Shown: piece after piece, positions 6,464 through 7,425 of the stretch
How positions within the stretch are numbered: the first letter of the stretch is position 1
Layout of the letters: the number at the start of each line of letters is the position of its first letter
NCBI GenBank assembly: GCA_007127625.1
Contig: SKYZ01000056.1
Span: 1 to 7,425 of the forward strand
Origin: Aquisalimonas sp.
GTDB taxonomy: Bacteria; Pseudomonadota; Gammaproteobacteria; Nitrococcales; Aquisalimonadaceae
Direction of reading: 5' to 3'
DNA: 7,425 nucleotides
Made by a program: the position numbers and the translations under genes
The notes under the pieces: generated by a model
Seen by the model: the letters and a program-made list of their open reading frames with translations, nothing else
Databases searched by the model: none
Told to the model about the DNA's origin: nothing

Positions 6464-6935
6464 GGCCGCCGGACCCATCGCTACCCTGGTGCCGTAGTTG
6501 CGCCTGGGCGCGGGCGGCGTGAGTGCGAATCCAGATGCTCAGCGGGAAGCGGGCGACCAGCAGGACGATGGCGGCCCAGAACCCCCAGCCGAAGCCGGCG
6601 ATACCCACGGCGGGCGCCTCCCAGTTGATCACCACCCCGACCACCACGGGGATCAGCGCAATGACGATGAGCATGTCCACCACCAACAGACGCGCCCACG
6701 TCACCCGATCAGCAGCGATCAGGAGCAGCGCGGCAATACCCAGCAGCGCCAGCACGATCAGCGTGGTCATGGCCCAGACCCCGCCGATGTCCATCAGCGT
6801 CCAGGTGCCCCCGTCACCGAGCTCGACCAGGGGAGCATACAGAAGGCCCACGGCCACCAGGGCAAACAGGGCATGGAGCAGTGGCAATTCCCGTCCCGGG
6901 GTCGCCGCCTGCGGTGCGGTGTCGTGATCGGTCAT
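6453..6935 (-). CDS. Unrecognised four-helix membrane protein
   Basis: I do not recognise this 160-residue protein. A polar N-terminus of about 17 residues (MTDHDTAPQAATPGRELP) leads into four strong hydrophobic segments: about 18-36, 47-73, 81-103 and 108-132. A short loop with LGDGGTWTLMDIGG lies between the first two. The C-terminus is basic and Gln/Ala/Gly-rich (RTHAARAQAQ onward), probably cytoplasmic. The length, the four helices and the codon use in keeping with its neighbours support a real gene. The ATG at 6935 is preceded by AAGGGG at 11 bases, a little far; an in-frame GTG at 6983 would add 16 residues that look non-native. It is divergent from the M24-type gene at 7086 and convergent with DoxX. 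No motif suggests an enzymatic activity. Confidence 0.75.
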   Translation of the reverse strand: MTDHDTAPQAATPGRELPLLHALFALVAVGLLYAPLVELGDGGTWTLMDIGGVWAMTTLIVLALLGIAALLLIAADRVTWARLLVVDMLIVIALIPVVVGVVINWEAPAVGIAGFGWGFWAAIVLLVARFPLSIWIRTHAARAQAQLRHQGSDGSGGRGE

Positions 6936-7085
6936 GATTGAGGGTTCCCCTTGCCGGTGCCAATCCGCAGCAGATTCTGCCACAGCCTGACGCCATCGTG
7001 GGTGGCCGGGGGCAGCATCTCCACTGTCCCGATGTCTGTCGCCACGTTAGGCTGAGGCAAGCATCAGCAGGCGGTGGAGCCCACC
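6936..7085. promoter_or_regulatory. 150-base divergent intergenic region with the ribosome binding site of the M24-type gene
   Basis: It must contain the 5' regions of both divergent genes. GGTGGAG ends at about 7079, six bases before the ATG at 7086, a good ribosome binding site that fixes that start. TAGGCT at 7048-7053 is the nearest -10-like hexamer on the plus strand, with a poor -35. No operator or riboswitch was recognised. Confidence 0.4.
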
Positions 7086-7425
7086 ATGGATCACGATACG
7101 TACCGCGACGCCCTGCGCCGGGAACTGGCCGGGACCGAAGTGCCTTTCAGCGCCACGGAGCTGGATCGGCGTGAGGACAAGGTCCGCCACGCCATGGCAC
7201 AGCACGGGCTCGAGGCGTTGCTGGTCACCGCGCCCGCCGACATCTTCTATCTGACCGGTTACAGCACCTTTGAGGTGTCGGTGCATGCCTGCCTTGTCCT
7301 CGGCCCCGGCTACACGGCCCTCCAGGTGCCTTCCATCGAAACCGGACCCGCAGTGGTCTGCACCCGCGTCAGTCAGCTCATGGGCTACCGCTGGGAGGAC
7401 ACCGGCGGGCCACTGGCACCGCTCA
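7086..7425 (+). CDS. M24-type metallopeptidase/creatinase family protein, N-terminal part (cut by the window end)
   Basis: The first 113 codons are present and the frame is open to the last base. Residues 27-59 follow the creatinase N-terminal domain pattern: two charged residues, KVRHAMAQHGLEALLVTAP, then ADIFYLTGY, the signature of the substrate-side domain of Xaa-Pro aminopeptidases, creatinase and ectoine hydrolase (DoeA). The GYSTFEVSVHACLVL stretch that follows fits this family. The metal-binding catalytic domain, expected at about residue 170-400, lies beyond the window, so peptidase activity and subtype cannot be judged. Ectoine hydrolase is one possibility in a halophile but nothing seen selects it. 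ATG at 7086 has GGAG six bases upstream. Likely cytosolic, as there is no signal peptide. Confidence 0.85.
   Translation, partial: MDHDTYRDALRRELAGTEVPFSATELDRREDKVRHAMAQHGLEALLVTAPADIFYLTGYSTFEVSVHACLVLGPGYTALQVPSIETGPAVVCTRVSQLMGYRWEDTGGPLAPL

Noticed and set aside
6940..6970. Possible sigma-54 promoter (minus strand TTGGCACCGGCAAGG)
   Set aside because: It has the GGCAC half but lacks the TTGC half at the required spacing, so it is not a credible -24/-12 promoter.
1..7425. Mobile element, phage, CRISPR or defence system
   Set aside because: No transposase, integrase, phage gene, array of short repeats, or nuclease/ATPase combination is seen; all recognised genes are housekeeping or common membrane proteins.

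Overview
This is a GC-rich window (by eye about two-thirds G+C) of ordinary bacterial chromosome. The gene content and order point to a gammaproteobacterium. prmB and aroC are of the gammaproteobacterial type, and the order prmB-aroC-MFS transporter is, from memory, also found in Pseudomonas. A halophilic or alkaliphilic relative of the Ectothiorhodospiraceae or Halomonas-like groups is possible, but that is inference from composition and gene style.

Layout. Positions 1-294 form a striking fold-back: two 120-base arms, 118/120 identical as inverted repeats, around a 54-base core with two hairpins that share the loop ATGGAC. The right arm runs into the 3' end of a minus-strand transporter gene, so the left arm is a mirror copy of that gene's tail and downstream DNA. 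From 261 to 3550 lies a minus-strand operon-like block, read prmB (ribosomal protein L3 glutamine methyltransferase), aroC (chorismate synthase), then an MFS transporter of the HcaT/MFS_1-like type. A 151-base divergent intergenic region separates it from a plus-strand pair: a SCO1/SenC copper chaperone for cytochrome oxidase assembly, overlapping by 14 bases with psd (phosphatidylserine decarboxylase). psd converges on a minus-strand GlcG/HbpS (DUF336) gene. After a 261-base gap comes a plus-strand DoxX-family membrane protein, converging on an unrecognised minus-strand four-helix membrane protein. The window ends inside a plus-strand gene that begins with a creatinase-type N-terminal domain typical of M24 metallopeptidases.

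How the genes fit together. Most are housekeeping functions: aromatic amino acid biosynthesis, ribosome modification, respiratory enzyme assembly, membrane phospholipid synthesis. Apart from the prmB-aroC-transporter block and the overlapping sco-psd pair there is no sign of one shared pathway. I saw no rRNA, tRNA, CRISPR array, transposase or phage gene, and no convincing new defence or mobile system. The feature most worth a second look is the terminal fold-back at 1-294, which is either a real inverted duplication or an assembly or amplification artefact.
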